18,626 nt of DNA from NCBI GenBank assembly GCA_028290305.1, contig JAQGKC010000328.1:1-18626 (forward strand). Reading direction: 5' to 3'. Below the pieces are notes generated by a model. It had not been told where the DNA came from. It did no database searches and worked only from the letters and a program-made list of their open reading frames with translations. Within the stretch, counting starts at the first letter, position 1. Every line of letters begins with the position of its first letter. Of the stretch, positions 1 through 7,472 are shown in pieces. Position numbers and translations under genes: made by a program. This stretch comes from Bradyrhizobium sp. (GTDB taxonomy: Bacteria > Pseudomonadota > Alphaproteobacteria > Rhizobiales > Xanthobacteraceae).

Positions 1-1
1 T

Positions 2-295
2 TGGTATGCGCAGATCGTGCCGAGCTGGTATTATTCTTACGACGGCTACCGCCGGTCGAACTGGCACGACGATCTCCTGTCCCAGCAGAAACGACTCGAG
101 CACAATCTGACCGTCCGAAACATGGTCCGTTTCGTTGCATACTTCCTATCCGGCGCTAACAAGAGCGAGGACGAGGAGGATGGGCTACGCTTCCTCTCTC
201 TTGTAGGCTTCAACGTGCGGGAGACCGACGAGGCGGAGCCGGTCGATGATGACGTCGATGACGTTGCCCACTTGGCGGGAGAAACGGCGGCATGA
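2..295 (+). CDS. C-terminal end of probable APAZ-domain effector partner of short pAgo (5' truncated by window edge)
   Basis: The reading frame is open from the first codon at base 2 (W-Y-A-Q-I-V-P-S-W-Y-Y-S-Y-D-G), so this is the tail of a longer gene starting outside the window; the GTG at 17 is unlikely to be the real start. It ends in a TGA that overlaps the ATG of the Argonaute gene (ATGA, 292-295), implying translational coupling. In known short-Argonaute operons the gene in this position encodes a TIR-, SIR2- or nuclease-APAZ protein that forms a heterodimer with the Argonaute and carries the toxic enzyme activity (often NAD+ hydrolysis). The last 45 or so residues are strongly acidic (EDEED, then DDDVDD); an acidic C-terminal tail is also described for TIR-APAZ of SPARTA, where it occupies the nucleic-acid channel before activation. 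The effector domain lies outside the window, so its type cannot be told. The APAZ assignment rests mainly on context. Confidence 0.6.
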   Translation, partial: WYAQIVPSWYYSYDGYRRSNWHDDLLSQQKRLEHNLTVRNMVRFVAYFLSGANKSEDEEDGLRFLSLVGFNVRETDEAEPVDDDVDDVAHLAGETAA

Positions 296-1701
296 AGCTC
301 ACCACGCTTCCCGAACCACTGCTGGAATTCGGTACGGGCACGCATATCTGCCCCCGCACCGGGATCGAACACCTTGGCGTCTACGATAAGCGGGACGAGC
401 TGCGTCGGACCGAACTGCGGATCGGCGTGGTTGGGCGTGGAGAAGGAATAGACCTTTTAGACGAGTGGCTGGAGAAATGTCGGGATGGAATCGAGCGCAA
501 GGCGGCGTCCAAGCTGCTGAACCTCTTCCGAGGCTTCGGCGGTATCAACCAGGACTACGGATTTCTGACTAGGCTTATCAATTCTCCCCAATACACCCGC
601 ACCCTCAAGAAATCGGATATTTCGGGGGTCGTGAAACTCGCGTCTCGGGTGGAGCGGGTGGAGCGGGCCGTTGAACTCTACTACGAGCAGATTCGTTTCC
701 TCGCCGAGAACAGATCGGTGGATGTAATTGTCTGCGTCATGCCGAACGAGATGTTCGACTCCATCACGACGTCGGCGAGCGACGACGCTTCGGGCGAGAG
801 AGAGCTTGAGCACAATTTCAGGCGCATTCTGAAGGCCAGATGCATGCACCTCGGTACCCCGTTGCAGCTGGTTCGCGAGAAGACCATCCTCATTACCAAG
901 GTAGCAGGCGACCAGCAGGATGCCGCCACGAAGGCGTGGAACTTCTGCACAGCGCTTTATTACAAGGGCAACAAGACGATCCCGTGGCGGCTCGTCGAGG
1001 ACACGGCGAAGCTGCGGTCGTGCTACATCGGCGTCGGCTTCTACAAGAGCCGCGACGGGGAAACGATATCGTCGAGCCTAGCCCAGGTCTTCGACGAGTT
1101 CGGGCACGGGATCATCCTTCGCGGCACGCCGGTGTCGATCGACAAAAAGAACCGTCATCCATATCTGAGCGAGGATCAGGCCTACGAATTGCTGCGCGAC
1201 GCGCTCGAAGAGTATGACCGTGCGCTCGAGCACATGCCGGCTCGGATCGTGATCCACAAGTCGAGCCACTTTCGGGAAAGCGAGCGGAAGGGTTTTCTTC
1301 GGGCGCTCGATGAGAAGGGCATCCGATCGAAAGACTTCGTCGCCATAACGGACACGGATATCATGCTGTTCGGTGACAAGGACTATCCGCCGAAGCGCGG
1401 GACACTCTTGACGATATCCGAAACCGAAGGGGTTCTTTACACGCGCGGGACAGTCGACTTCTACAAGACATACCCCGGCATGTATGTGCCCAATCCGCTC
1501 AAGATCACCGTCTACGAGCAGGATTCGTCGCTCGAGAGTCTGTGCGACGAGATACTGGGGCTGACAAAGATGAACTGGAACAATACGCAGATGGACGGTC
1601 GTCTGCCGATCACGCTGGAGTGCGCTAGGAAAATCGGCGACATCATGAAATACGTCAGCCCGACCGAAAAGCCTCAGGTTAGCTACAGCTTCTACATGTA
1701 G
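292..1701 (+). CDS. Short prokaryotic Argonaute (MID-PIWI), catalytically inactive
   Basis: 469 residues, the usual size of short pAgos, which have only MID and PIWI domains. The N-terminus (EPLLEFGTGTHICPRTGIEH, residues 8-27) resembles the short-pAgo start. The MID region includes PLQLVREKTI (190-199). The PIWI core follows: CYIGVGFY at 244-251, RIVIHKSSHF at 318-327, LTKMNWNN at 424-431 and an aromatic C-terminus ending YSFYM. Active PIWI domains have Asp after the first beta strand and Asp in the H-R-D-G motif; here these positions are Gly/Phe and Ser (HKSS), so no target cleavage is expected. By family knowledge, such proteins use a guide to recognise invader nucleic acid and then switch on the APAZ-linked effector, killing the host cell. 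The ATG overlaps the stop of the upstream partner gene, so the two are one operon. Whether the system is SPARTA (TIR), SPARSA (SIR2) or another class depends on the missing upstream sequence. Confidence 0.9.
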   Translation: MKLTTLPEPLLEFGTGTHICPRTGIEHLGVYDKRDELRRTELRIGVVGRGEGIDLLDEWLEKCRDGIERKAASKLLNLFRGFGGINQDYGFLTRLINSPQYTRTLKKSDISGVVKLASRVERVERAVELYYEQIRFLAENRSVDVIVCVMPNEMFDSITTSASDDASGERELEHNFRRILKARCMHLGTPLQLVREKTILITKVAGDQQDAATKAWNFCTALYYKGNKTIPWRLVEDTAKLRSCYIGVGFYKSRDGETISSSLAQVFDEFGHGIILRGTPVSIDKKNRHPYLSEDQAYELLRDALEEYDRALEHMPARIVIHKSSHFRESERKGFLRALDEKGIRSKDFVAITDTDIMLFGDKDYPPKRGTLLTISETEGVLYTRGTVDFYKTYPGMYVPNPLKITVYEQDSSLESLCDEILGLTKMNWNNTQMDGRLPITLECARKIGDIMKYVSPTEKPQVSYSFYM

Positions 1702-1744
1702 CGGCTGCGCACGTGGCCCTTAGGCCAAGAATGGAAACGAACCT

Positions 1745-2259
1745 GTGGACGAGATCGGTAGCCATCAGAAGCAAGCGCTATCGAATTGCGCGCCGCTTTA
1801 CATCATGGATGCACACCTCATCGAGGGGTATGACGAATCCACTAGGAATGGGACGGCCACGTTCGTGCAGTTCGGCGGCCGATATTATGCGTGCACGTGC
1901 CGGCACATGGTTGAGATCACGCAGAAGCGGCGCGAAAGCGGCCGCTCAAAGTTCGCCACGTTAGCGTTAGGATACAAGCAAGCTTCGAGCGTCTCTCGTT
2001 CTTCACCGCTGAGGGCCTTAACGACGCCGTTCGGGCTGTTCCGGCTGGCGTAAACGAGGAGTTTCTGGACCTCGCGATCGCCGACATAACAAGCTTTTGG
2101 GATCGGTTCAGCAGTGAGTAGGGCAGTGTAGCCATCGAGATGGATGAAGACCGATGGCACGAACCTCGATGGGCACGCGCCGAATTGTTGGCCGCGGCCG
2201 GATGGCCGGAGTTGGGAAAGAGAAACGTGACGGGGTGCGCAAATGATGCGAGGTGCTGA
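1745..2259 (+). pseudogene. Trypsin-like serine peptidase-type protein, disrupted
   Basis: From GTG 1745 the frame encodes a short N-terminus and then GTATFVQFGGRYYACTCRHM-like sequence, the beta-strand pattern around the catalytic His of trypsin-like (S1) peptidases. Near 1970-1985 the sense shifts to the next frame, where FFTAEGL and EEFLDLAIADITSFWDRF appear; D-L-A-I resembles the strand carrying the catalytic Asp. That frame is interrupted by TAG at 2119-2121 and continues with EPRWARAELLAAAGWPELGK to TGA at 2257-2259. The span is 515 nt, one short of a multiple of three, as expected from a single-base deletion plus one nonsense codon. The catalytic Ser region is not seen, so the gene is probably also truncated. 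It starts 43 bp after the Argonaute gene on the same strand, so it may once have belonged to the defence locus. The family call is by motif only; a sequencing error could explain the shift but not easily the stop as well. Confidence 0.5.
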
Positions 2260-2336
2260 CTGGCTCCGAAATTGTCTGCTTTTCGGCGTAGACCGGAAGC
2301 GAGCGGCGCACAGTCAGAACGACGCGACGTGACCCG
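2260..2336. other. Short intergenic stretch without recognisable feature
   Basis: The stretch lies between the end of the broken peptidase-like gene and the convergent small secreted-protein gene. I see no convincing hairpin terminator or coding sequence. Confidence 0.3.
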
Positions 2337-2549
2337 TTATCGTAACCGTTTATCTTTTGCGCTGGAGGCGTCGGGGCCAGTGTTCCTCCACGTGGGGACC
2401 GCATTTGTCGTGCCTACCGACGGCCAGGTGTACGACCCCACTGACGGAGCGGTGGTCGTTCCGCGCCAATAAGGTCCCGTTTGCTGCGCCAGGGCGGCCG
2501 CGCTCCAGAGAGAAAATGCTGCTGCTATTACGATTGTGGCGAGTTTCAT
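2337..2549 (-). CDS. Small secreted protein of unknown function
   Basis: 70 residues. It begins MKLATIVIAAAFSLWSAAAL followed by AQQ, a clear Sec signal peptide (positive n-region, hydrophobic core, Ala-x-Ala site near residue 22). The mature part is about 48 residues rich in Thr, Pro, Gly and Ser (two P-S-V-G motifs) with a basic tail KDKRLR, and is probably disordered. GAAAGGA lies a few bases upstream of the ATG as a ribosome binding site. The 20-bp element described elsewhere sits 47 bp upstream of the start, pointing toward it. The gene is divergent from the BA14K-type gene at 3026. Small Ala/Thr/Pro-rich exported proteins of this kind are frequent and mostly uncharacterised in Bradyrhizobium-like genomes. 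An overlapping plus-strand frame (2272-2472) lacks a ribosome binding site and is considered a shadow. No function can be assigned. Confidence 0.65.
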   Translation of the reverse strand: MKLATIVIAAAFSLWSAAALAQQTGPYWRGTTTAPSVGSYTWPSVGTTNAVPTWRNTGPDASSAKDKRLR

Positions 2550-2595
2550 GATCGTGTCCTTTCTTGTTGTTTAGATAGGAAACAACCGCGAGCAC

Positions 2596-2615
2596 TCCAT
2601 TAAAATCTTTCTTAA
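2596..2615 (-). promoter_or_regulatory. Copy of 20-bp conserved element (YTAARNNNNNWTTTAATGGW)
   Basis: On the minus strand the sequence is TTAAGAAAGATTTTAATGGA. It matches four other copies in the window at the same 20-bp length and lies 47 bp upstream of the small secreted-protein gene starting at 2549, pointing toward it. It may be an operator for a transcription factor or part of a promoter; the regulator is unknown. Confidence 0.5.
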
Positions 2616-2638
2616 GCGCGAAAGAAGCCGCCAAGCGT

Positions 2639-2764
2639 ATGGGGATCATTTCGGAGCTCTTTTTTCTTTTCCTCGATTACGAGGAGCTCATTGCAGCATC
2701 CGACTTCCTGAAGGGCGCTTCGCCTGAGGCGAACGAGCTAACGGCGCTCGCGAGGAGCCTTTGA
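2639..2764 (+). CDS. Possible small protein, 41 aa, unknown
   Basis: From ATG 2639 the frame encodes MGIISELFFLFLDYEELIAA followed by about 20 more residues ending ALARSL before TGA 2762-2764. The sequence alternates hydrophobic and acidic residues in a helix-like pattern, and the frame is open upstream to a TAG at 2576, so a longer version starting at a rare codon is possible. No clear ribosome binding site precedes the ATG and no family is recognised. It lies between two divergent secreted-protein genes, in a stretch otherwise acting as their promoter region. It could be a remnant of a larger gene or chance coding. Confidence 0.2.
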   Translation: MGIISELFFLFLDYEELIAASDFLKGASPEANELTALARSL

Positions 2765-2850
2765 CTTCAAGGCAAGCTGCGCCTCACGGTGCACCTGCTT
2801 TCCGTGCAAATGCGTTTCCGCTCGAACGCCCCCCCGCACCGAAGTGCTTT

Positions 2851-2870
2851 CTAAAGAAAAATTTAATGGT
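2851..2870 (+). promoter_or_regulatory. Copy of 20-bp conserved element
   Basis: The sequence CTAAAGAAAAATTTAATGGT is on the plus strand, 155 bp upstream of the BA14K-type gene start at 3026 and pointing toward it. The copy at 2596-2615 points the other way, toward the divergent gene, so each of the two divergent secreted-protein genes has its own properly oriented copy. Confidence 0.5.
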
Positions 2871-3025
2871 ATCGGCTGGCTGCGAACCCACATCAGCTTC
2901 ACGCGCATCGGCGTTCCATATGCCGCGATGCGCATTTCCCAGCGATCGGGGATTCTAACGCAACAACACAGAGCCACGACGAAAAACCTCGATTTGCTGC
3001 CAGCAACTCGAGAATGGAGCACACA

Positions 3026-3334
3026 ATGCACCAACTGAAAATTCTCGTTACTGCGCTGGCCCTGCTAGTCGTCACTCCGGTAGTGGCTCAAGAGATGGGG
3101 GGAGCTGAAGGACCAGGCAGCGCGGGCGGATTAGAGCCCACCTACAACAACGGCTACTACAACAACGGCTACGCAACTGGCACTAACGCAACCGCACCGC
3201 TTCGTGCGCTCGATGGCAACAACTCAAAGGCCTTTGCCCAGGAACCAGACGATGGTCACTGCGTCCCGCGCTACCGGTCTTATGATCCAAGCGTCGAGGA
3301 CACGGGCCATCATGGACGACGCCATTCTTGCTAG
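3026..3334 (+). CDS. BA14K-like small secreted protein
   Basis: 102 residues from ATG 3026, chosen over the in-frame ATG at 3014 because GGAG (3015-3018) is correctly spaced before 3026. The N-terminus MHQLKILVTALALLVVTPVV then AQE is a Sec signal peptide. The middle is Gly/Asn/Tyr rich with an exact tandem repeat encoding YNNGY-YNNGY (about 3142-3171). The C-terminus CVPRYRSYDP...GRRHSC matches the conserved core of BA14K family proteins (C-x-x-R-Y-R-S-Y-D-P, then D-G-R-R-H-x-C), one residue shorter and with His replacing the usual D before G-R-R-H. BA14K proteins were first noted as Brucella immunoreactive, lectin-like proteins and are common in Hyphomicrobiales; their role is not settled. 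The stop codon lies within a short duplicated sequence. A 20-bp element lies 155 bp upstream. Confidence 0.7.
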   Translation: MHQLKILVTALALLVVTPVVAQEMGGAEGPGSAGGLEPTYNNGYYNNGYATGTNATAPLRALDGNNSKAFAQEPDDGHCVPRYRSYDPSVEDTGHHGRRHSC

Positions 3335-3365
3335 TCAACCCAAGTTCTTACTAGTCAACCCAAGT
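3331..3365 (+). repeat. Two exact 15-bp direct repeats, 20-bp period
   Basis: CTAGTCAACCCAAGT occurs at 3331-3345 and again at 3351-3365. The first copy contains the TAG stop of the BA14K-like gene. This looks like a local slippage duplication of about 20 bp. Confidence 0.85.
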
Positions 3366-3483
3366 CATGGCGACCCCTCGACGGGCCGCGTTTTGGTCTG
3401 GCGAGTCGACGGGCGAAAGCAGCTTCTTGCCCACGATCCGCGCATCGAAATGAAGCACAGGTGAAACCTAAAGGAGATTGCAG

Positions 3484-4692
3484 ATGGCCTCCAACTCCAA
3501 CCGCGGCGTTGTTTACCTCAAACCGGGCAGCGTCGAAGTTCAGAAGATCGACTTTCCGACCTTCCGCAACCCGGCAGGAAAGGCGATCGATCACGGCGTC
3601 ATTCTCAAGGTCGTCACGACGAATATCTGCGGCTCCGACCAACACATGGTGCGGGGTCGCACGACGGCGCCGGCCGGCATGGTGCTCGGGCACGAGATCA
3701 CTGGCGAAGTGATCGAGAAAGGCCGTGACGTCGAATATCTCGGGATCGGCGACCTCGTTTCGGTCCCGTTCAACGTTGCGTGCGGCCGCTGCCGGACCTG
3801 TCGAGAAGGCGACACCGGTGTCTGCCTTCACGTCAACTCCGACCGCGCCGGAGGCGCCTACGGATATGTCGACATGGGCGGATGGATCGGTGGGCAGGCC
3901 GATTACGTGATGGTGCCCTACGCCGACTTCAACCTGCTGAAGTTTCCGGACAAGGCGCAGGCGATGGAGAAGATACGTGATCTGACCTGCCTCTCCGATA
4001 TTCTGCCGACAGGATTTCACGGAGCCATCACTGCAAAGGTCGGCGTCGGATCGACGGTCTACGTCGCCGGCGCGGGGCCGGTCGGCCTTGCTGCCGCAGC
4101 GTCGGCGCGCGTCCTTGGTGCGGCGGCCGTGTTGATCGGAGACATGAACCAGGAGCGGCTCGCCCACGCCAAGAACGTCGGGTTCGAGCCGGTCGACCTC
4201 ACCAAGCACGATCGTTTGGGCGAACTGGTCGCCGACGTCCTGGGCGTTCCTGAAGTCGATTGCGCGATCGACTGCGTCGGCTTCGAAGCAAAGGCGCAAG
4301 GAACAGACGGCAAAGTCATCGAGGCGCCCGCCGTCGTGCTGAACAGCCTGATGGAGGTCACCCGGGCCGCCGGTGCGATCGGCATTCCCGGCCTGTATGT
4401 GACCGACGATCCCGGCGCCAAGGAGCGGGCAGCCAAAAATGGCAATCTTAGCCTGCGCCTCGGTCTCGGCTGGGCAAAATCCCACGCCCTCCACACCGGC
4501 CAGACGCCGGTGCTGAAGTATAACCGGCAGCTTATGCAGGCGATACTTTGGGATAGACTTCCCATCGCCAAGATCGTCAATGTCAAGGTGATCAGTCTTG
4601 AGCAGGCGCCAGAGGGGTACAAATCCTTCGATGCCGGCGTCGCAAACAAATTTGTCATCGACCCGCACGGGCAACTCGCCAAGGCGGCCTGA
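3484..4692 (+). CDS. fdhA: Glutathione-independent formaldehyde dehydrogenase (zinc, NAD+)
   Basis: 402 residues, matching the roughly 400 of Pseudomonas putida FDH (EC 1.2.1.46). It converts formaldehyde with NAD+ to formate in the cytoplasm without glutathione. It is a zinc-containing medium-chain dehydrogenase. The catalytic zinc site is Cys49 (NICGSDQH), His70-Glu71 (GHE) and the Asp of LSDILPTGFHGA. The structural zinc site is the four cysteines Cys100, 103, 106 and 114, with FDH spacing. The NAD-binding Rossmann motif is GAGPVG in VAGAGPVGLAAAASAR. The long insertion typical of FDH after the Rossmann fold (PGLYVTDDPGAK...GLGWAKSH) is present, separating it from plain alcohol dehydrogenases. 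AAGGAG at 3471-3476 fits ATG 3484 (spacing 7); the TTG at 3478 is too close. The gene is monocistronic or read into the secreted HbpS-like gene 131 bp downstream. The antisense frame is only a shadow. Confidence 0.93.
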   Translation: MASNSNRGVVYLKPGSVEVQKIDFPTFRNPAGKAIDHGVILKVVTTNICGSDQHMVRGRTTAPAGMVLGHEITGEVIEKGRDVEYLGIGDLVSVPFNVACGRCRTCREGDTGVCLHVNSDRAGGAYGYVDMGGWIGGQADYVMVPYADFNLLKFPDKAQAMEKIRDLTCLSDILPTGFHGAITAKVGVGSTVYVAGAGPVGLAAAASARVLGAAAVLIGDMNQERLAHAKNVGFEPVDLTKHDRLGELVADVLGVPEVDCAIDCVGFEAKAQGTDGKVIEAPAVVLNSLMEVTRAAGAIGIPGLYVTDDPGAKERAAKNGNLSLRLGLGWAKSHALHTGQTPVLKYNRQLMQAILWDRLPIAKIVNVKVISLEQAPEGYKSFDAGVANKFVIDPHGQLAKAA

Positions 4693-4719
4693 GATCATCG
4701 CCGCGGCGGCTGAAGTCGC

Positions 4720-4746
4720 CCCGCGCCATGAATTTCTTGGCGCGGG
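4720..4746 (+). terminator. Hairpin downstream of formaldehyde dehydrogenase
   Basis: A perfect 9-bp inverted repeat (CCCGCGCCA / TGGCGCGGG) with a 9-nt loop starts 27 nt after the stop codon. No T-tract follows, so it could be a weak intrinsic terminator or an mRNA-stabilising hairpin. Confidence 0.45.
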
Positions 4747-4823
4747 CCGCCCCTAATAAAGTCGGGGTTAACCCGAGCTCTGAGATCGCATCGCTGAACC
4801 TCAATGAATCAGAATGAGCTCGC

Positions 4824-5303
4824 ATGACGAAGCTTAGAATTACCATTGGAACGTTGGCGGCGATCTTCTGCTTCTCAGCCGGGGCGCAGACCATTAACGT
4901 AAGGACCCTCGATCAAGCCGGAGCTGAGACGGTCGTGCAAGCAGCGAAGAAGAGCGCGCAGCAACGGGATGCGCCCTCGGCAATTGCGGTAGTGGATCCC
5001 GCAGGGGATCTGCTTGCTTTCCAGCGGATGGATGGTGTCCGCGCTGCGAGCGTGGACCTTGCCATCGAGAAGGCGCGAACGGCTGCGCGGTTGCAACGGC
5101 CGACCGCAGAAATTGAGGACAACATCAATCGGGGCCGAACGGCATTCGTCACCGCCGGTATCGCGGCACTGCGCGGCGGCGTGCCGATACGCGTAAGCGG
5201 CCAAGTCGTGGGCGCGGTAGGCGTTGCCGGATTGAGCAGCGAGACCGACACCGAAATCGCGAACACCGCGGCGGCGGCTCTGGGCCTCTCACCGAGGACT
5301 TGA
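4824..5303 (+). CDS. Secreted GlcG/HbpS-family haem-binding protein
   Basis: 159 residues. The N-terminus MTKLRITIGTLAAIFCFSAG-AQ is a signal peptide with cleavage near residue 21, giving a periplasmic or extracellular mature protein of about 138 residues. The mature part has the GlcG/HbpS (DUF336, PF03928) pattern: APSAIAVVDPAGDLLAFQRM, then DGVRAASVDLAIEKARTA, a Gly/Val-rich GGVPIRVSGQVVGAVGVAGL strand region and a C-terminal helix. The fold spans the whole length, so it is complete. HbpS of Streptomyces binds haem and transmits redox stress to the sensor kinase SenS; GlcG itself is of unclear function. Here it is followed, after catalase, by a membrane sensor kinase on the opposite strand, making a similar role conceivable but unproven. 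The ribosome binding site is weak (GAGC). A hairpin separates it from the formaldehyde dehydrogenase gene. Confidence 0.8.
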   Translation: MTKLRITIGTLAAIFCFSAGAQTINVRTLDQAGAETVVQAAKKSAQQRDAPSAIAVVDPAGDLLAFQRMDGVRAASVDLAIEKARTAARLQRPTAEIEDNINRGRTAFVTAGIAALRGGVPIRVSGQVVGAVGVAGLSSETDTEIANTAAAALGLSPRT

Positions 5304-5777
5304 CGGCGTTAGTTGCTCGTTTGCTTACTTGTGCGAAAGCACAGACGGCGGCAGCCCAACTACTTCCGGCTTCCGGAGATTGGTACAAAAGCGCTGCAAT
5401 CACAGCAAAGCACCAGAATTGCGGCCAGGAGGGAGTGTGACCGACGAATTCGGTATGGGCACCTCGCAGTCTTGCTGATTTCTGTCCTGAAACGAACACG
5501 AAACCGGTGGCGACGAGCGTGCGAGTAGGAGAATCTGCAGCGCAATTTCTGGAACGCGGCACGCAAACGATTCGGCGGTGGCGGTCTATGGTGTTGCAAT
5601 CTTCCGCGGCGCGCGATCTGCACCGTCGGCGACATCTGCGACCTCCCATCCCCCGAGGGGCGCGATAAAAATTGACGAGATCTGTCGCGATCTGCGTGTC
5701 GCTGTCGGTTCATGGAGCATGGTTGGCACCGTCACCATCGGACGCACCGCGGATAGTGGAAGCAGGAACTGTCGTCC
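5304..5777. other. Non-coding or decayed stretch between convergent genes
   Basis: About 470 bp between the convergent HbpS-like and catalase genes. Open frames on both strands are short, Arg/Ser-rich and lack ribosome binding sites. One frame from TTG 5672 starts with a hydrophobic VAICVSLSVHGAWL-like segment but soon runs into the catalase antisense; it might be the remnant of an exported or membrane protein. No RNA gene is recognised. Confidence 0.3.
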
Positions 5778-5806
5778 TCCGGCGGCCCGCGAGAGCGCCC
5801 GCCGGA
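5778..5806 (-). terminator. Hairpin downstream of catalase gene
   Basis: An 8-bp perfect inverted repeat (TCCGGCGG / CCGCCGGA) with a GC-rich loop lies 18 nt beyond the catalase stop codon. There is no clear T-tract on the minus strand, so termination efficiency is uncertain. Confidence 0.4.
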
Positions 5807-5823
5807 CAACGAAGCCAGCGGGC

Positions 5824-7299
5824 CTACTCCGCGGCGACCATCAGCGCTTCGAAGTCGATACCGAGCGCCTTGGCAACGCCTTCGCCATAGGCCGGATCGG
5901 CCTTGGCGCAGTTGGCGACATGCCGCTCCTGGATATGCCGCGCCGCCGCGCCGACCTGACGGGCCGTGTTGTCGAACAGTGTCTGCTTCTGTCGCGGCTT
6001 CATCTTGCGGAATAGATCGCCCGGCTGCTGCCAGTGATCGTCATCCACTCGGTGATCCCAGTGCGCGGCGGCGCCCGTAATCTCGAGCGGCGGTTCGTTA
6101 AGCTGGGGCCGGTCGGTCCACTCGCCGAGGCTATTGGGGAAATAGGTCGGAGTTCTCCCGAGGTTGCCGTCGGTGCGCATGGCGCCATCGCGGTGATAGC
6201 TGTGGAATGGGCACTTCGGCGCGTTGACCGGGATGTGGTGATGATTGACCCCGAGACGGTAGCGCTGCGCGTCTCCATAGGAGAACAGGCGCGCCTGCAG
6301 CATCTTGTCGGGCGAATAGCCGATGCCCGGCACGATATTCGCGGGCGAGAACGCCGCCTGTTCGATTTCCGCGAAGAAGTTTTCCGGGTTTCGATTGAGC
6401 TCAACATACCCGACCTCGATCAGCGGGAAGTCACCCTTGGGCCAAACCTTCGTCAGATCGAAGGGGTTGAACGGAAAGGCCTTCGCCTGTGCGTCCGTCA
6501 TCGCCTGGATGAAGAGCTTCCAGCGTGGGAAATTACCGGCCTCGATGCTTTCGAACAGATCCCGCTGATGGCTCTCGCGGTCCTTGCCGACCACGGCCTC
6601 GGCTTCGGCGTCCGTCAGGTTCTGGATGCCCTGCTGGGTATGGAAATGAAACTTGACCCAGATGCGCTCGTTTGCAGCGTTGAGGAAGCTGTAGGTGTGA
6701 CTGCCGAAGCCGTGCATATGACGAAAACTCTTCGGGATGCCGCGGTCGCTCATGACGATCGTGACCTGGTGCAGCGCCTCGGGCAGCAGCGTCCAGAAGT
6801 CCCAGTTGTTGTCGGCACTGCGCATGCCGGTGCGCGGGTCGCGCTTGATGGCGTGGTTGAGATCGGGGAAGCGCAGCGGGTCGCGGAAGAAGAAAACCGG
6901 CGTGTTGTTGCCGACGACGTCCCAGTTGCCCTCTTCCGTATAGAATTTCAAGGCAAAACCGCGGATATCGCGTTCGGCGTCCGCGGCGCCGCGCTCGCCT
7001 GCGACGGTGGAGAATCGGGCGAACATCGGGGTCTGCTTGCCGATCTGCGAAAACATCTTGGCCTTGGTGTAGCGGGTGATGTCGTGCGTGACGGTGAAGG
7101 TGCCGTGGGCGCCCGAGCCCTTGGCGTGCATTCGACGTTCTGGGATCACTTCGCGATGGAAATGGGCCAGCTTTTCGATGAGCCAGACATCCTGCAACAG
7201 CGCTGGACCGCGGGGACCGGCGGTCTGAATGTTGAGATTGTCCGTGACCGGCGTACCCGACGCTTGGGTTAACGGTGGACGCTCAGAATTCTCGCTCAT
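5824..7299 (-). CDS. katA: Monofunctional haem catalase
   Basis: 491 residues from ATG 7299, selected because GAGGAG lies 7 nt upstream; an in-frame ATG at 7422 would add 41 residues unlike catalase. The enzyme breaks 2 H2O2 into water and O2 in the cytoplasm. Visible signatures are the active-site His58 in [12 protein letters not shown], Asn131 in VGNNTPVFF, the FARFSTV motif, and the proximal haem ligand Tyr in [14 protein letters not shown] near residue 340. Length and the small subunit without a C-terminal flavodoxin-like domain indicate the small-subunit class, probably clade 3 (NADPH-binding). Symbol katA is the usual name but paralogue naming varies. The gene lies 170 bp downstream of a sensor kinase on the same strand; one copy of a 65-bp repeat lies 109 bp upstream of its start. 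A hairpin follows the stop. A 412-residue antisense frame is a shadow. Confidence 0.95.
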   Translation of the reverse strand: MSENSERPPLTQASGTPVTDNLNIQTAGPRGPALLQDVWLIEKLAHFHREVIPERRMHAKGSGAHGTFTVTHDITRYTKAKMFSQIGKQTPMFARFSTVAGERGAADAERDIRGFALKFYTEEGNWDVVGNNTPVFFFRDPLRFPDLNHAIKRDPRTGMRSADNNWDFWTLLPEALHQVTIVMSDRGIPKSFRHMHGFGSHTYSFLNAANERIWVKFHFHTQQGIQNLTDAEAEAVVGKDRESHQRDLFESIEAGNFPRWKLFIQAMTDAQAKAFPFNPFDLTKVWPKGDFPLIEVGYVELNRNPENFFAEIEQAAFSPANIVPGIGYSPDKMLQARLFSYGDAQRYRLGVNHHHIPVNAPKCPFHSYHRDGAMRTDGNLGRTPTYFPNSLGEWTDRPQLNEPPLEITGAAAHWDHRVDDDHWQQPGDLFRKMKPRQKQTLFDNTARQVGAAARHIQERHVANCAKADPAYGEGVAKALGIDFEALMVAAE

Positions 7300-7407
7300 G
7301 TCGTCGCTCCTCGGTTCAACGTTGATTTTGCCATGGTCACCGGCGTCGCCTCTGTTCGCGCTCGCCTGCTCGTTTCCGACGGCTGCACCTAATGCAAGCG
7401 ACACGAG

Positions 7408-7472
7408 TGGCTCTATTGCCACCGGGCTTAGTCCACTAACGGGATGGTTGGGACCCTCGATACTTTGGTTTA
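7408..7472 (+). repeat. 65-bp imperfect direct repeat, copy A
   Basis: The copy at 9160-9224 is the same length and orientation. The first 26 bases differ at one position (TGGCTCTATTGCCACCGGGC continuing CTTAGTC-like), and the last 17 bases (CTCGATACTTTGGTTTA) are identical, while the middle 22 bases diverge. Copy A overlaps the stop codon of the sensor-kinase gene and lies 109 bp upstream of the catalase start. Confidence 0.85.

Noticed and set aside
2596..2615. 20-bp element considered as a CtrA site (TTAA-N7-TTAA)
   Set aside because: The TTAA-like halves are 8 rather than 7 bases apart and the outer GG(T/A) is conserved, so it does not fit the CtrA consensus.
3355..4698. 447-codon open frame on the minus strand opposite formaldehyde dehydrogenase
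   Set aside because: It is the antisense shadow of a well-recognised dehydrogenase and has no family resemblance itself.
6034..7272. 412-codon open frame on the plus strand opposite catalase
   Set aside because: The opposite strand encodes an unmistakable catalase with all active-site motifs and a ribosome binding site; long antisense frames are common in GC-rich genes.
7300..7407. Search for an EcfG-type general-stress promoter (GGAAC-N17-CGTT) before catalase
   Set aside because: No properly spaced GGAAC/GTT pair was found on the minus strand.
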